A DNA stretch of 64,000 nucleotides from Streptomyces sp. NRRL F-6131 (GCA_000719695.1 JOHN01000013.1:62001-126000), one strand, 5' to 3'. Shown: positions 23,849 through 31,664, counted from the first letter of the stretch. Notes: generated by a model not told the origin, from the letters alone. Program-made: numbers and translations.

Positions 23849-24693
23849 ACACCCGTAGCCGTTGGCGGTTCGGCGCCAACACCACCGCCCTCGTGGTGGC
23901 CGTCGTCACCGCCTTCCCGATCTTCTGGATGGTGCTCTCGGCCTTCAAGCCCAAGGGGGAGGTGCAGTCGCTCGACCCCCGTCCGTGGACGGCGCACCCG
24001 ACCCTGGAGAGCTTCCGCCAGGTGCTCGGCGTGGACGGCTTCGGCCGGTACTTCCTCAACAGCCTGGTCATCGCCCTGTCGGTGGTGGTGCTCTCCGCGA
24101 TCGTGGTCTTCCTCGCGGCGGTCGCGGTGACCAGGTTCGACTTCCGCTTCCGCACCACGATCATGGTGATGTTCCTGATCGCCCAGATGATCCCGGTCGA
24201 GGCGCTGACCATCCCGCTGTTCTTCATGTTCCGCGACGCGGGCCGGTTCGCGCCGGGCATCGGCCTCAACACCCTGGCCTCGCTGGTCCTGGTGCAGTTG
24301 GCGTTCTCGCTGCCGTTCGGGATCTGGATGATGCGGGGCTTCGTCGCCGCGGTGCCGGTGTCGATCGAGGAGGCCGCGCAGATCGACGGCGCGAGCCGGG
24401 CCCGGATCCTGTGGACGATCCTGCTGCCGCTGGTCGCCCCGGGACTGGCCGCGACCAGCGTGTTCTCCTTCATCGCGGCGTGGAACGACTTCGTCTTCGC
24501 CAAGACCTTCATCATCAGCGCGACCGAGAACCAGACCCTGCCCTCCGCGCTGCTGGTGTTCTTCAAGCCGGACGAGAACGACTGGGGCGGCATCATGGCG
24601 GCCTCGACGCTGATGACCGTGCCGGTGCTGATCTTCTTCATCGCGGTGCAGCGCAAGCTGGTCTCCGGGCTGGCGGGCGCCGTCAAGGACTGA
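23845..24693 (+). CDS. Sugar ABC transporter permease, second subunit (MalG-like)
   Basis: This 282-residue permease has six membrane segments. The ATPase-docking loop is VSIEEAAQIDGASRARILWTILLPL near residue 180. The GTG overlaps the stop of the first permease. The end of the gene is followed by a nucleotidyltransferase gene after about 85 bases, so the importer operon appears to end here without an ATP-binding subunit. Confidence 0.93.
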   Translation: MNTRSRWRFGANTTALVVAVVTAFPIFWMVLSAFKPKGEVQSLDPRPWTAHPTLESFRQVLGVDGFGRYFLNSLVIALSVVVLSAIVVFLAAVAVTRFDFRFRTTIMVMFLIAQMIPVEALTIPLFFMFRDAGRFAPGIGLNTLASLVLVQLAFSLPFGIWMMRGFVAAVPVSIEEAAQIDGASRARILWTILLPLVAPGLAATSVFSFIAAWNDFVFAKTFIISATENQTLPSALLVFFKPDENDWGGIMAASTLMTVPVLIFFIAVQRKLVSGLAGAVKD

Positions 24694-24779
24694 GGGCCGG
24701 CGGACCGGGTCCCCGGCGGAAAACGCCGCGACGGAGGAGCTGCGGCGGGTGTAGCGTCCGGGCCGTGGAGGTGGGGATC

Positions 24780-25307
24780 ATGGACCGGGAACGTGCCGAC
24801 GGGCAACTCGCGCAGATCGCCGAGACGGTGGGCCTCGCCCACCGTCTCGGTACGCGCGTCTGGCTGCGCGGCGGCTGGGCTATGGACTTCTTCCTCGGCG
24901 AGCAGACCCGCGACCACGAGGACATCGACTGGTTCGCCCCGGCCGCCGACGCCGCCGTCCTCGCCGCGGGCCTGGGGGCCCTCGGGTACGCGCCGCTGGA
25001 GGGCGTCCCGCCGGAGCAGCAGCTCGACTTCGTCAAGGACGGCCTGGAGTCGAGCTTCGCCCTGGTCGACCTCGCCCCCGACGGCCGGGCCCTGGTGGCC
25101 GGCGGCCCCTGGGCCGGGACGCCGTGGCCGGCCGGGCTGCTGGCCGGGCCGCCGGGCCGCCTCGACGGCGTCGACTGCCCGATCGTCGCCCCCGGGGCGC
25201 AGATCGAGATCAAGCGGATGATGCCGGTCTGGGACCCGCGCCGCCCCCGCCGGCCGAAGGACGCCGAGGACATCGCCCGCCTCCGCGCGGCGTTGGAGAG
25301 CGCGTAG
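24780..25307 (+). CDS. Nucleotidyltransferase, aminoglycoside/lincosamide adenylyltransferase-like
   Basis: This 175-residue single-domain protein has the polymerase-beta type nucleotidyltransferase fold. GGWAMD (31-36) and HEDIDW (46-51) give the GG and two-aspartate metal-binding motif (D48, D50). Known relatives adenylylate aminoglycosides or lincosamides, but many members in soil actinomycetes have no known substrate, and resistance should not be assumed. The ATG at 24780 has GGAGGTG six bases upstream. It converges with the VOC gene, only 11 bases away, and is probably transcribed on its own. Confidence 0.8.
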   Translation: MDRERADGQLAQIAETVGLAHRLGTRVWLRGGWAMDFFLGEQTRDHEDIDWFAPAADAAVLAAGLGALGYAPLEGVPPEQQLDFVKDGLESSFALVDLAPDGRALVAGGPWAGTPWPAGLLAGPPGRLDGVDCPIVAPGAQIEIKRMMPVWDPRRPRRPKDAEDIARLRAALESA

Positions 25308-25318
25308 GGCGTCGGGCC

Positions 25319-26062
25319 TCAGGCGGCCGCCGGCTCTGCGGTCGAGACCGGGCCGACCAGGGTGAACGCCGCCCCGCCGTCGTCGGCGACCACCGCCCGG
25401 CGCCCGTACGGCGTCGGCTCCGGTCCGGACCGGACCGTCCCGCCGAGGTCCCGTACCCGCTCGACCGCGCGGTCGGTGTCGGCGGCCCCGAAGTGGACCG
25501 CCCAGCCGGGCCCGGGCCGCCGGGCGATCCCCCCGACCGGCATCCCGTCGACCCGGAACACCGTGGCGCCGTCGACCTCGCGCCCGTAGGAGTAGCCGAA
25601 GACCCGCCGGTAGAACGCCCGGGCGGCGTCCGGTTCGGGGGAGTGCTGCTCGCTCCAGCTGAACGCGGCCGGTTCGTCGACCAGGCCCGCACCCTGCCAC
25701 AGCGTCCCCTGTCGGAGCCCGAACACCGCGCCGACCGGATCGGCCGCGAGCGCCGCCCGGCCCTCCTCGGGCAGCTCGTACGGCTCCCGGAGGAGCCGCC
25801 CGCCGGCCGCCCGGACCGCCTGCGCCGTCCGCTCGGCGTCGGCCACCGCGAGGTAGGTCGTCCAGGACTGCGGCCCGCCCGCGGGCCGCGCGGTGAGGCC
25901 GGCGACCTGGGCGCCGCGCAGGGTCGCCACCGTCCGGTCCGGCAGCTCGACGAACTCCCAGGCGAACAGCCCGCCGTAGAAGCGCCGGGCCCGCCCGAGG
26001 TCGACCGCGGCCAGCTCGACCCAGCAGGGGACGCCCTCGTGGTACCTGCCCGCCTTCGGCAT
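25319..26062 (-). CDS. VOC superfamily protein with two glyoxalase-like modules
   Basis: This 247-residue cytoplasmic protein is built of two repeated beta-alpha-beta-beta-beta modules. The first begins GVPCWVELAAVDLGRARRFYGGLF and the second FSWSEQHSPEPDAARAFYRRVFGYSYGRE. Each has the matching AERTAQAVRAAGGRLL / TDRAVERVRDLGGTVR segment. Such proteins bind a metal or small ligand, including glyoxalases, dioxygenases and antibiotic-sequestering proteins; the role here is unknown. The ATG at 26062 has GGAGG six bases upstream. It lies 126 bases after the AlkB-like gene on the same strand. Confidence 0.9.
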   Translation of the reverse strand: MPKAGRYHEGVPCWVELAAVDLGRARRFYGGLFAWEFVELPDRTVATLRGAQVAGLTARPAGGPQSWTTYLAVADAERTAQAVRAAGGRLLREPYELPEEGRAALAADPVGAVFGLRQGTLWQGAGLVDEPAAFSWSEQHSPEPDAARAFYRRVFGYSYGREVDGATVFRVDGMPVGGIARRPGPGWAVHFGAADTDRAVERVRDLGGTVRSGPEPTPYGRRAVVADDGGAAFTLVGPVSTAEPAAA

Positions 26063-26188
26063 GCGGCGGCCTCCTCTCCGGGTGCTCCGGTCGCTCCGGG
26101 CCGGCGGCGTCGGCCGGGCCGGGTGGGGTCGGCCGGGTCGGTGGGGCCGGGCGGGGTCGGCCGGGTCGGCAGGCGCTCCGGTGGGGGA

Positions 26189-26836
26189 TCAGGCGACGCC
26201 GCGCGGCCGGAACTGGATGCTGATCCGGGGCCCCGTCGGCCGGGCCGTCTTGGGTACCGCGTGCTCCCAGGTCCGCTGGCACGAGCCGCCCATCACCAGC
26301 AGGTCCCCGTGCCCCAGCCGGTGCCGGACCACCGGTGCTCCGCCGCCCCGGGGCCGCAGCAGCAGGGCACGGGGTTCGCCGACCGACAGGATCGCCACCA
26401 GGGTGTCCTCGCGCTCCCCCCGCCCGATCCGGTCGCCGTGCCAGGCCACGCTGTCCCGGCCGTCCCGGTAGTAGCAGAGCCCCAGCGTGCGGAACGGCTC
26501 GCCCAGCTCGCGCCGGTAGTACGTGCTCAGCGCCGTCCGCGCCGCGCCCAGTACCGGGTGCGGCGGTGCGTCGTCCTCCCGGTACGAGGCGAGCAGCCGG
26601 GGGACGTCGACGGTCCGCTCGTACATCTCGCGCCGCTCGGCCCGCCACGGCACCTCGGCGGCCAGCTGTTCGAACAGCCGGTCGGCGCCGTGCAGCCAGC
26701 CGGGCAGCACGTCCACCCAGGCACCGGCCCCCAGCACCTCGCGGCGAACCCCGGCCAGCGGCCCGAGGGCGGGCCCGGCCGGCCCGGGGTCGTCGAACAG
26801 CGACGGCTGGAGGTGCACGGCGGCGGTGGTGCTCAT
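26189..26836 (-). CDS. AlkB-like alpha-ketoglutarate-dependent dioxygenase
   Basis: This 215-residue cytoplasmic Fe(II)/2-oxoglutarate oxygenase has iron ligands H133 and D135 (AWHGDRIG) and H192 (TWEHAVPK). The 2-oxoglutarate-binding arginines are R204 and R210 (RISIQFR). The layout matches AlkB proteins that remove alkyl groups from DNA or RNA bases by oxidation. It stands with a VOC gene downstream and a beta-propeller gene upstream on the same strand. Repair of alkylated DNA is the likely job, inferred from the family only. Confidence 0.9.
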   Translation of the reverse strand: MSTTAAVHLQPSLFDDPGPAGPALGPLAGVRREVLGAGAWVDVLPGWLHGADRLFEQLAAEVPWRAERREMYERTVDVPRLLASYREDDAPPHPVLGAARTALSTYYRRELGEPFRTLGLCYYRDGRDSVAWHGDRIGRGEREDTLVAILSVGEPRALLLRPRGGGAPVVRHRLGHGDLLVMGGSCQRTWEHAVPKTARPTGPRISIQFRPRGVA

Positions 26837-26901
26837 GAGCCCAGCCTACGCCTGAAATCGAACGCAGGTGCGAATAAGGGGTCGGGGTGCGGGTCGGGGG
26901 G

Positions 26902-27720
26902 TCAGAGTGGGATCACCGACAGGGTCCGGTCGAAGAAGTTGGTGACGTAGAGGCGGGTGCCGTCCGGGCTCACCGCCACCCCCCGCGGGCCGCCGGGGAC
27001 GGCGATGCTGCGGGTGACCGTGCGGCTGTTGAGGTCGACCACGGAGACCGCGTCGAACGGGAAGTGGGCCACGTACAGCTGCGAGTCGTGCGGGCCGACG
27101 GCCAGCCCGTACGGGCCCCGGGGGACCTGGATCACCGCGAGCGGTTCGGCGGGCGTCGGCCCGTCGACCGCGATGAGCTCGGTCGCGTCGTACACCGTGA
27201 CCGAGCCGCTGAAGTAGTTGCTGGCGTAGAAGCGGTTGCCGCTCGGATCGGCGGCGAGGCCGACCGGGAAGTCGATGCCGGTCAGGGTGCCGTGGCTCTT
27301 GGTGAGCAGGTCGGAGATCATCACCTGGTCGTCGCCGGCGTTGGCGATCAGCAGCTGTTCGGGGTGGACGGTGATGGTCAGTCCGTACGGCCGGGCGCCC
27401 GTGCCGCTGCTGATGGCCCGGTCGCCGGTGGCGGTCTCGTAGACCTTGATGAAGGTGGAGGCGTTCGCCGCGACGTACAGGCGCTCGCCGTCGGGGGCCA
27501 CGGCCACGCCGTACGGGCTGGGCCCGACCTCGAAGGTCATCGCGACGGTGTTCGCCGGGGTGTCGACGGCGGTCACCGTCCCGTCGTTGAAGTTGGTGAC
27601 GTACACCCGCCGGCCGTCGCCGCTCGCGGCCACGCTGTGCGGGCCCTGGCCGACCGGGATCGTCTCGAAGGGCGCGGCGCCGGCCCGGTCCGGGCCGGCC
27701 GAGGAGATGGTGACTGACAT
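26902..27720 (-). CDS. YncE-like beta-propeller protein
   Basis: This 272-residue protein is made of about six repeats of roughly 42 residues with the signature YGVAVAPDGERLYVA or close variants (for example GVAVSPDGTRLYVTNFFD near the end). This is the YVTN/YncE seven-bladed propeller type. It has no signal peptide, although many relatives are exported. Propellers of this kind bind ligands or nucleic acid rather than catalyse. It is transcribed alone, with a 900-bp gene-free region holding small RNA copy 3 upstream. Function unknown. Confidence 0.85.
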   Translation of the reverse strand: MSVTISSAGPDRAGAAPFETIPVGQGPHSVAASGDGRRVYVTNFNDGTVTAVDTPANTVAMTFEVGPSPYGVAVAPDGERLYVAANASTFIKVYETATGDRAISSGTGARPYGLTITVHPEQLLIANAGDDQVMISDLLTKSHGTLTGIDFPVGLAADPSGNRFYASNYFSGSVTVYDATELIAVDGPTPAEPLAVIQVPRGPYGLAVGPHDSQLYVAHFPFDAVSVVDLNSRTVTRSIAVPGGPRGVAVSPDGTRLYVTNFFDRTLSVIPL

Positions 27721-27984
27721 GGTCCGCTCTTTCGTCTCGCGCCGGAGTCCTCGGACAGCGGCGGGCCGCCCGTCCGGGTTCCGGTCCCGGCGGCGGCCGT
27801 CGCGAGTGCGCCGCGCGCGGAGGCGCGGTCGGGTGCGGTGGTTAATCCGGGCGCCGGCGCGAGGCCGGTCGTCTCCAGGGGGGTGGGCAGCATCGGACGC
27901 TCCCTGGGGTGCGCAGGTGGTCGCCGTATTTCGATCGTACGCCGACCGACTCCCCGTGCGACCGGCCTGACCTGGGGAACCGAT

Positions 27985-28014
27985 TTCCGATCGGGCGCGC
28001 CGGCCTGCTACTGT
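27985..28014 (+). promoter_or_regulatory. Promoter of small RNA copy 3
   Basis: TTCCGA at 27985-27990 and TACTGT at 28009-28014 are 18 bases apart. The -10 is identical to that of copy 2. The -35 differs at one base from the TTCGGA of the other copies. The inferred start is at about 28021. Confidence 0.5.
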
Positions 28015-28020
28015 TCTGTC

Positions 28021-28185
28021 CGTCGAGAGGAAACGATCTTCGCGGAGCGGGGATCGGGCGAGCTCGACCAGGCGTCAGCGGTGCTACCAGAGCACGTCCT
28101 ACTTTCAGTAGGGAGAGTCCGTGCAACCCGGGCCTGGCGCTCCATCGGAAGCGGTCGTTCCCCCTCGGGGGAGCGGCCGCTTCGT
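28021..28185 (+). ncRNA. Structured small RNA, copy 3 of 3
   Basis: About 165 nt. The 5' hairpin is larger than in copies 1 and 2, with GTCGAG (28022-28027) pairing with CTCGAC (28063-28068) and an inner CGATC/GATCG helix. The core (28069-28144) is again 76 nt and differs from the other copies at only two positions, C32 to T and G42 to A. These two are base-pairing partners in the CCCAC/GTGGG hairpin, which becomes CCTAC/GTAGG. This double change restores pairing and is strong evidence that the RNA fold is selected. A terminator-like hairpin follows. Confidence 0.78.
28148..28183 (+). terminator. Terminator of small RNA copy 3
   Basis: GAAGCGG (28148-28154) pairs with CCGCTTC (28177-28183). 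The stem continues through two G-U wobbles to TCCCC/GGGGA around a short loop, about 16 pairs in all. The tail TCGTCGTTGT is moderately U-rich. Confidence 0.8.
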
Positions 28186-28200
28186 CGTTGTGGCGGGTTC

Positions 28201-28249
28201 GTCGTGCCGGAGTCGTTGCGCGGGAGTCGTCGTGCCGGAGTCGTTGCGC
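28201..28249. repeat. Direct repeat, 21-bp unit, period 28
   Basis: The 21-base sequence beginning GTCGTGCCGG occurs at 28201-28221 and again, unchanged, at 28229-28249. It is non-coding and of unknown role. Confidence 0.8.
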
Positions 28250-28469
28250 CGGGGTGGCGGGTCGGGTGTCGTGCAGGCGGTGCCGGGGTGCGGTCCCGGA
28301 GGCCGGGCGACTCCGGTCCTATCGCATCCGCGGCCCGAAACCCATCGGCGTGGCCGACAACCGGCCAAGGTCCCGTGCCAGGTGGGTCGTGCGTTCGTGT
28401 CACGTACAGGCGTCCGGGCAGCGGCGATGCCGGGGACTCCGGTCTGATGGTCCGTCAAACGATGGCTGA

Positions 28470-28640
28470 AAACACCTGGTTGTGGTGTGAATATGCCATT
28501 GGAATGTTCGTCGTACGGGATCCGGCAGTAGCCTTCCGTGTCGAACCCGCCACTGGTCGTGGCGGTCGCCCGGCGCCCGGGGGCCACGCCCTGCGCCGGC
28601 TCTCCTGCGCCGCTTCCTCCCCGAACCCTCCGAAGGAGCC
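28470..28640 (+). promoter_or_regulatory. Likely promoter region of the roadblock operon
   Basis: This is the only clearly AT-richer patch upstream of the operon. TTGTGG, a 17-base spacer and AATGTT is one possible promoter, and TTCGTC with TAGCCT further down is another. I cannot choose between them from sequence. Confidence 0.35.
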
Positions 28641-28643
28641 CGA

Positions 28644-29027
28644 GTGCCGGGTATCGACGAGTGCCTGTCCCAGGCGATGGCGATCGCCGGGGCCCGTGCC
28701 GCCAGTCTGATCGACTGGAGCAGCGGACTCGCCCTGGGCAGCGTCGGAGTCAGTCCGACCGGCGACCACGACACCACGGCAGCGGAAGCGACCGACCTGG
28801 TCCGGGCGGCCGTCGAGGGCTCGACCTTCACCGCGGCGGAGGACCGCAAGGCACCGCTGCAGGACATCATCCTGACCGCGGGCCGCAGTTACCACCTCCT
28901 TTGCTTCATCGACACCGTTTTCGACAGCCGACTCGTCCTGCACCTCTGGCTCGACCGGGCCGAGGGCAACCTCGCCGGCGCCCGCTACCGCCTCCAGTCG
29001 CTCGCCGAGGAACTGGTGCTCGGATGA
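28644..29027 (+). CDS. Roadblock/LC7-like protein, first paralogue
   Basis: This 127-residue protein has the short alpha/beta roadblock-type fold: SQAMAIAGARAASLIDWSSGLALG, an acidic middle helix, and DIILTAGRSYHLLCFID followed by a basic helix. It is clearly paralogous to the protein encoded at 30769-31143, sharing the QAM..A..GA.. DY/W.SG.AL pattern and the SYHL core. The GTG start has AAGGAG six bases upstream. Its stop overlaps the start of the next gene (ATGA). Roadblock proteins usually regulate small GTPases of the MglA/CvnD type, but none is encoded nearby. Confidence 0.78.
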   Translation: MPGIDECLSQAMAIAGARAASLIDWSSGLALGSVGVSPTGDHDTTAAEATDLVRAAVEGSTFTAAEDRKAPLQDIILTAGRSYHLLCFIDTVFDSRLVLHLWLDRAEGNLAGARYRLQSLAEELVLG

Positions 29028-30145
29028 CGCACCCCGTCACCAGCGACCCGGCCGCCGGGGAGGGCACCGCGGTCGGCTTTCGGCCACCGGCAGGCCCGGT
29101 GGCGCCCGTGCTCCCGGTCGCCGTCGCCCCCGGCTGGACCCCGGGCGCGGCCGTCGAACGGCTCGCCGGCGAACGCGCCACCGGAGCCCTGCGCGGGCCC
29201 GCCGGGACCGTCTACCTCGTCGACGGCCTGATCGCCCACGCCGAGTCCGACCGGGCCCCCGACCTCGCCACCCTGCTCACCGTCAGCGGCCGCCTCGACC
29301 GCGACACCTGGCAGGAGGCCGTCCACCGCTTCGGCCCGTACGCCCGGGTCGGCGAGGCGCTGGTCGAACGGGGCCGGCTCACCCGCGGCGAACTCGAACT
29401 CTGCCACCTCGGCACCCTCTACGACGCCGCCTGCTTCCTGCTCGACACCCCCGCCACCCTCGCCTCCTGGACCTTCGCCCCGGGCCTGCGGCACTGGCTC
29501 GGCCCGGTGGCCGCGGTCGGCGCCGAGCGGCTCCGCCGGGAGGCCGAACGCCGACGGCAGCTGCTGGACCGGATCTGGCCCTCGGCCCAGCTGGACACCG
29601 CGCCGCTGCGCCGGGTGGCCCCGCAGACCGCCGCCCCGGGGCGCCACGCCCGCCGGGTCCGCCCGCCGACCCGGCGGCAGTGCGAGCTGCTCGACCACGC
29701 GGACGGCCGGAGAACCCCGGCGGAGCTGGCCCGGCTGCTCGGCCGTTCCGCGTTCGCGACCACGGCGGACGTCCGCCGCCTCGCCGCCGCCGGTCTGCTG
29801 ACCGGACCCGAGGCCGGATCCGAGGCCGGACCGGGCGTCGGGCCCGGTGCGGCAGCCGGCGCCGGGTGTGCGGCGGGGTCGGGCCCGGTCGGCGGGGTGC
29901 CGGCACCGCGGGGGCCCGGTGGACTGCACCGGCGCGTTCCCGGTGCGGCGCTCGCCGCGCTCACCGGTCGCGCAACGACGCCCGTCGCGCCCGCCCCGCT
30001 CGCGCCGTCCGACCCGACCGTGCCGGTGCCGGCCCCGGTGCCGGCCCCGGCCGGACCGCGGACCACCGCCCTCCCGCTCACCGCCGCCGACCCGGACATC
30101 GCGCTGCTGATCCGGGTCCGAACCCTTCTGGAGGCCCGACTTTGA
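29024..30145 (+). CDS. DUF4388/PATAN-like protein of the roadblock operon
   Basis: This 373-residue protein probably begins with a PATAN/DUF4388-like domain (about 30-150): AVERLAGERATGALRGPAGTVYLVDGLIAHAES, then a helical stretch with GEALVERGRLTRGELELC. A winged-helix-like segment follows (about 218-255, RQCELLDHADGRRTPAELARLLGRSAFATTADVRRLAAAGLL). The C-terminal third is a low-complexity Ala/Gly/Pro linker ending in a short helix. Proteins of this type sit in signalling operons with roadblock proteins and may bind them. The assignment rests on pattern similarity, and a role is not established. Confidence 0.6.
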   Translation: MTHPVTSDPAAGEGTAVGFRPPAGPVAPVLPVAVAPGWTPGAAVERLAGERATGALRGPAGTVYLVDGLIAHAESDRAPDLATLLTVSGRLDRDTWQEAVHRFGPYARVGEALVERGRLTRGELELCHLGTLYDAACFLLDTPATLASWTFAPGLRHWLGPVAAVGAERLRREAERRRQLLDRIWPSAQLDTAPLRRVAPQTAAPGRHARRVRPPTRRQCELLDHADGRRTPAELARLLGRSAFATTADVRRLAAAGLLTGPEAGSEAGPGVGPGAAAGAGCAAGSGPVGGVPAPRGPGGLHRRVPGAALAALTGRATTPVAPAPLAPSDPTVPVPAPVPAPAGPRTTALPLTAADPDIALLIRVRTLLEARL

Positions 30146-30179
30146 ACCTCTCTCCGCCCGCGACCCCGCCCTCACGGCC

Positions 30180-30638
30180 ATGAGGCGGGCGCTCAAGCAG
30201 CGTGTCGGAAGGAGACAACTGATCGCCTTGGAGACCGAGCTGCTGGCCGAACTCCGCGCCATCAAGCACCGGGTGCCGCACCTCGCGGGCGGCCTGGTGG
30301 CCAGTGTGGACGGCCTGCTGGTCGCCCACGACACCCACGGGACCGAGCCCTCGGACCTGGCCGCGATGACCGCCGCCTCGCTCAGCCTCGCCCAACGGCT
30401 CGCCGACACCACTGGCCAGGGGGAGTTCCGGGAGTCGCTGGTCCGCGGTGAGCACGGCTACGTCGCCACCTACGCCGCCGGAGGCAGCTGCGTGCTCACC
30501 CTCCTCGCCCACCCGGACGCGAACGTCGGCCGCCTGCACCTGGAGGCCCGCCGTTCCGCCCAGCGCATCACCGCGCTCCTGAACGACACGCTCCTGCCGA
30601 AGGACGCCCGGGACGCCCGGGAGTCCAGGGACTACTGA
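30180..30638 (+). CDS. Roadblock/LC7 domain protein
   Basis: This 152-residue protein (from the ATG) is a classical Roadblock/LC7 domain: VPHLAGGLVASVDGLLVAHD, AAMTAASLSLAQRLADTTG, and VLTLLAHPDANVGRLHLEARRSAQRI. It is like CvnB of streptomycete conservons and MglB-type partners of small GTPases. The start is uncertain. No site precedes ATG 30180, while GGAAGGAG at 30207-30214 could serve TTG 30228, giving a 136-residue protein beginning at the Glu-Thr-Glu-Leu helix. It follows the DUF4388-like gene closely and precedes the octamer repeat. Confidence 0.85.
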   Translation: MRRALKQRVGRRQLIALETELLAELRAIKHRVPHLAGGLVASVDGLLVAHDTHGTEPSDLAAMTAASLSLAQRLADTTGQGEFRESLVRGEHGYVATYAAGGSCVLTLLAHPDANVGRLHLEARRSAQRITALLNDTLLPKDARDARESRDY

Positions 30639-30684
30639 CACCCCGGGCCTGCGGGCCCACCCGGCACCACCGCACCGACCTGAC

Positions 30685-30748
30685 GACGTACCGATGTGCC
30701 GACGTACCGACGTACCGACGTACCGATCTACCGACATTCAGACGCACC
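30685..30748. repeat. Octamer tandem repeat (GACGTACC type), eight units
   Basis: Eight consecutive 8-base units start at 30685; four are perfect GACGTACC and the others vary at one to four bases. It lies inside the roadblock operon between two genes, just before the ribosome binding site of the last gene. A period of eight is not a coding period. Confidence 0.88.
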
Positions 30749-30768
30749 GACGAAGTGGAGACAGTGAC

Positions 30769-31143
30769 ATGACCGACGCCGCAGGCGCGCTCAAGCAGGC
30801 CATGACCGTGATCGAGGGCGCCATCGGCGCGGCCCTGGTCGACTACAACAGCGGCATGGCCCTGGCCACCCTCGACGGCCCCGGCGGCTTCGACCTGAAC
30901 GTCGCCGCCGCCGGCAACACCGACGTGGTCCGGGCGAAGATGCGCACCATGGACATGCTCGGCCTGGGCGACGGGATCGAGGACATCCTCATCACCCTGA
31001 GCAGTCAGTACCACCTGATCCGCCCGCTCACCGGCCGCGGCGGCAAGGGCCTCTTCCTCTACCTGGCGCTGGACAAGGGCCGCGCCAACCTGGCGATGGC
31101 CCGCCACCAGCTCACCAAGGTCGAGGCCGACCTGGAGGTCTGA
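30769..31143 (+). CDS. Roadblock/LC7-like protein, second paralogue
   Basis: This 124-residue protein has the same architecture as the product of 28644-29027: LKQAMTVIEGAIGAALVDYNSGMAL, an acidic middle, then DILITLSSQYHLIRPL and a C-terminal helix RANLAMARHQLTKVEADL. The two paralogues bracket the operon. The ATG has GTGGAG eight bases upstream. It may form heterodimers with the other roadblock proteins here, which is inference from the family's habit of dimerising. It converges with the DUF6188-like gene six bases later. Confidence 0.8.
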   Translation: MTDAAGALKQAMTVIEGAIGAALVDYNSGMALATLDGPGGFDLNVAAAGNTDVVRAKMRTMDMLGLGDGIEDILITLSSQYHLIRPLTGRGGKGLFLYLALDKGRANLAMARHQLTKVEADLEV

Positions 31144-31148
31144 CGGGG

Positions 31149-31619
31149 TCAGCCGAGGGGCTCCTCCGGTCCGGCGACCTCCCCGCCGGGGAGCCCCGCG
31201 CAGATCGTGCCGTCGGGCGTGAAGACGCGCCACGGCGCGATCAGCGCGTGCGGCGGAACGGACAGCGTCCTGCCGCCGTCGCCGCCCCGGCCGTCGTCCG
31301 CGCCGCCGCCCGTGCCGTCGTCCGTGCGGTCGCCGGTGAAGGACAGCTCCAGTCCGCCGGCCGGGGTCACCCGCGCGGAGTCGACCTCGCGGCCGACCAG
31401 ACCGAGCAGTGGTCCGGTGGGCCGGAAGGTCAGCGCGGGGTAGAAGTGCGCGACCTCCGCACGGCCGGCGAAGCGGAAATCGTGCGTCACCCGGACGGTC
31501 ACCGGACCGTCCAGCGTGAGGTCGAGCCGGTCGCCGCCGCTGACCGCCGTCACCCGGCGGCCGACCAGGGCGACGGCGAGCGGACTCCCGGACGGTGCCG
31601 CGTGCTGCGTCTTCTGCAT
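31149..31619 (-). CDS. Small protein, possibly DUF6188-like
   Basis: This 156-residue soluble protein is predicted to be mostly beta: VALVGRRVTAVSGGDRLDLTLDGPVTVRVTHDFRF, then a Gly/Asp-rich loop (about 95-115), then HALIAPWRVFTPDGTICAGLPGG. The pattern of an N-terminal 'G R V t . v . . . . . L d L . l' strand pair and a C-terminal 'w rv.. .dG' resembles small uncharacterised proteins of the DUF6188 kind, but I cannot confirm the family. It has no signal peptide or membrane segment. It lies just after the NUDIX gene on the same strand. Confidence 0.65.
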   Translation of the reverse strand: MQKTQHAAPSGSPLAVALVGRRVTAVSGGDRLDLTLDGPVTVRVTHDFRFAGRAEVAHFYPALTFRPTGPLLGLVGREVDSARVTPAGGLELSFTGDRTDDGTGGGADDGRGGDGGRTLSVPPHALIAPWRVFTPDGTICAGLPGGEVAGPEEPLG

Positions 31620-31664
31620 GCGGCCAGTGTGGACCGGCGGGACGCCGCCCGTCCCGCCGTCCGC

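Larger units (their letters stand above)
27721..28643. other. 923-bp region without protein genes, holding small RNA copy 3
   Basis: No open frame here looks coding. From left to right it holds the promoter side of the propeller gene, small RNA copy 3 with promoter and terminator (27985-28183), a 28-bp-period direct repeat (28201-28249), a GC-rich stretch, and an AT-richer patch at about 28470-28520 that is the likely promoter region of the roadblock operon. Confidence 0.65.

Noticed and set aside
24780..25307. Antibiotic resistance adenylyltransferase
   Set aside because: The fold is right, but this small subgroup includes many proteins of unknown substrate, so resistance is not claimed.
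19221..28185. Small RNA copies as glycine riboswitch, integron attC or CRISPR-like repeats
   Set aside because: The GGGAGAGUCC piece resembles part of the glycine aptamer, but the CCGAAGG core is missing and the copies precede no glycine genes. Integron sites do not carry such a promoter and terminator, and there are no spacers or Cas genes.
30685..30748. CRISPR array
   Set aside because: The units are 8 bases long with no spacers, and no Cas genes are nearby.
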